A DNA stretch of 64,000 nt from Bacillota bacterium (GTDB lineage: Bacteria; Bacillota; Clostridia; Christensenellales; UBA3700). Every line of letters starts with the position of its first letter. The first letter of the stretch is position 1. Of the stretch, positions 63,854 through 64,000 are shown piece by piece. The position numbers and the translations under genes were made by a program. Below the pieces are notes generated by a model, which made no database searches, had not been told where the DNA came from, and was given only the letters and a program-made list of their open reading frames with translations. The stretch spans positions 254,702 through 318,701 of the forward strand of contig JAEWXG010000012.1 of assembly GCA_023396095.1 (NCBI GenBank). Reading direction: 5' to 3'.

Positions 63854-64000
63854 TTATGCAATTTTTACCTTATATCTTCTGTATATTAAAAATCCGACAA
63901 TGGATACCATACTTAAAATAAATACAGCAAGTAAAATAATACCCGTTTTAGTCATTTGTCTCTTTATAACAAAATCATACTCATTAACATTCCCTAACTT
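63854..64000 (-). CDS. C-terminal end of a membrane protein (partial)
   Basis: The last 48 codons of a gene entering from the right. They end with a membrane helix (GIILLAVFILSMVSIVGFLIY) and a basic tail RRYKVKIA, so the C-terminus is probably cytoplasmic, the pattern of type I or tail-anchored envelope proteins. There is no LPxTG before the helix. Family cannot be named from this fragment. Confidence 0.7.
   Translation of the reverse strand, partial: KLGNVNEYDFVIKRQMTKTGIILLAVFILSMVSIVGFLIYRRYKVKIA

Noticed and set aside
63854..64000. LPxTG-type sortase signal in the right-edge gene
   Set aside because: The residues before the helix read MTKTG, not LPxTG, and no sortase gene is nearby; a plain tail anchor is simpler.
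1..64000. CRISPR arrays, tRNA, rRNA or long tandem repeats
   Set aside because: None was found on reading both strands; the only repeats are the short ones listed.

Overview
The window is a low-GC (roughly 30% G+C by eye), gene-dense chromosomal segment of a Bacillota bacterium, most likely an uncultured member of the Clostridia. The evidence for this is a GlgC/GlgD pair, a type III glutamine synthetase, strong GGAGG ribosome sites with several TTG and GTG starts, a zinc-type S14, a KOW protein between map and infA, and a DUF4250 gene. Nearly every gene lies on the minus strand; the only convincing plus-strand gene is at 49890-51068. No rRNA, tRNA, CRISPR array or intact transposon was seen.

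Layout, by ascending coordinate. (1) 1-5173: glycogen operon, transcribed glgB-glgC-glgD-glgA, with glgA running off the left edge and an extended -10 promoter at 5207-5235. (2) 5648-13494: a seven-gene arginine operon argG-H-C-J-B-D-F behind a good promoter flanked by ATGCAT repeats. It encodes the acetyl-cycle route from glutamate to arginine, apart from carbamoyl phosphate supply. (3) 13654-29515: terminator, then the complete S10-spc-alpha ribosomal cluster (rpsJ to rplQ, including secY, adk, map, a KOW protein, infA, rpmJ and rpoA). It has a strong promoter before rpsJ and a second before rpsM with a foldable leader. (4) 29536-30973: accessory island with an IS3-like end remnant and an AAA_14/DUF4143 ATPase whose promoter is flanked by two near-identical 23-bp palindromic repeats. 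(5) 31041-49614: a continuous run of closely spaced minus-strand genes, LysR regulator - glutamine synthetase III - short alanyl-tRNA synthetase - a Wzx/Wzy-type surface polysaccharide locus. The locus has a DegT aminotransferase, a phosphoglycosyl transferase, three glycosyltransferases, a polymerase, a flippase, two LicD proteins, a fused nucleotidyltransferase/PLP enzyme and an ornithine-cyclodeaminase-like protein, and is followed by a lipoprotein and a DUF1858 protein. (6) 49890-51068: a CofE-like ligase on the plus strand. (7) 51128-57625: an uncharacterised envelope operon (anchored SGNH hydrolase, 858-residue anchored protein with possible internal repeats, GPH-family transporter, metallophosphoesterase, HlyD-like protein). 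(8) 57693-61202: pgk-tpiA-gpmI glycolytic operon. (9) 61255-64000: trmL, a DUF4250 gene, an alpha/beta hydrolase, a NeuD-like acetyltransferase broken by a one-base frameshift in an A6 run, and the C-terminal end of a membrane protein.

The most interesting system is the polysaccharide locus. The 611-residue protein at 33575-35410 joins a LicC-like nucleotidyltransferase to a CobD/HisC-like fold-type I PLP domain and sits with two LicD-family transferases. I infer, without proof, that it makes an amino-alcohol phosphate (ethanolamine-P from phosphoserine, or serinol-P) and activates it as a CDP derivative for LicD transfer to the glycan. Other items worth a second look are the short AlaRS without a C-Ala domain, the DUF4143 ATPase with an apparent ACG in the start position and paired operators, the frameshifted acetyltransferase, and the envelope operon around the 858-residue protein.
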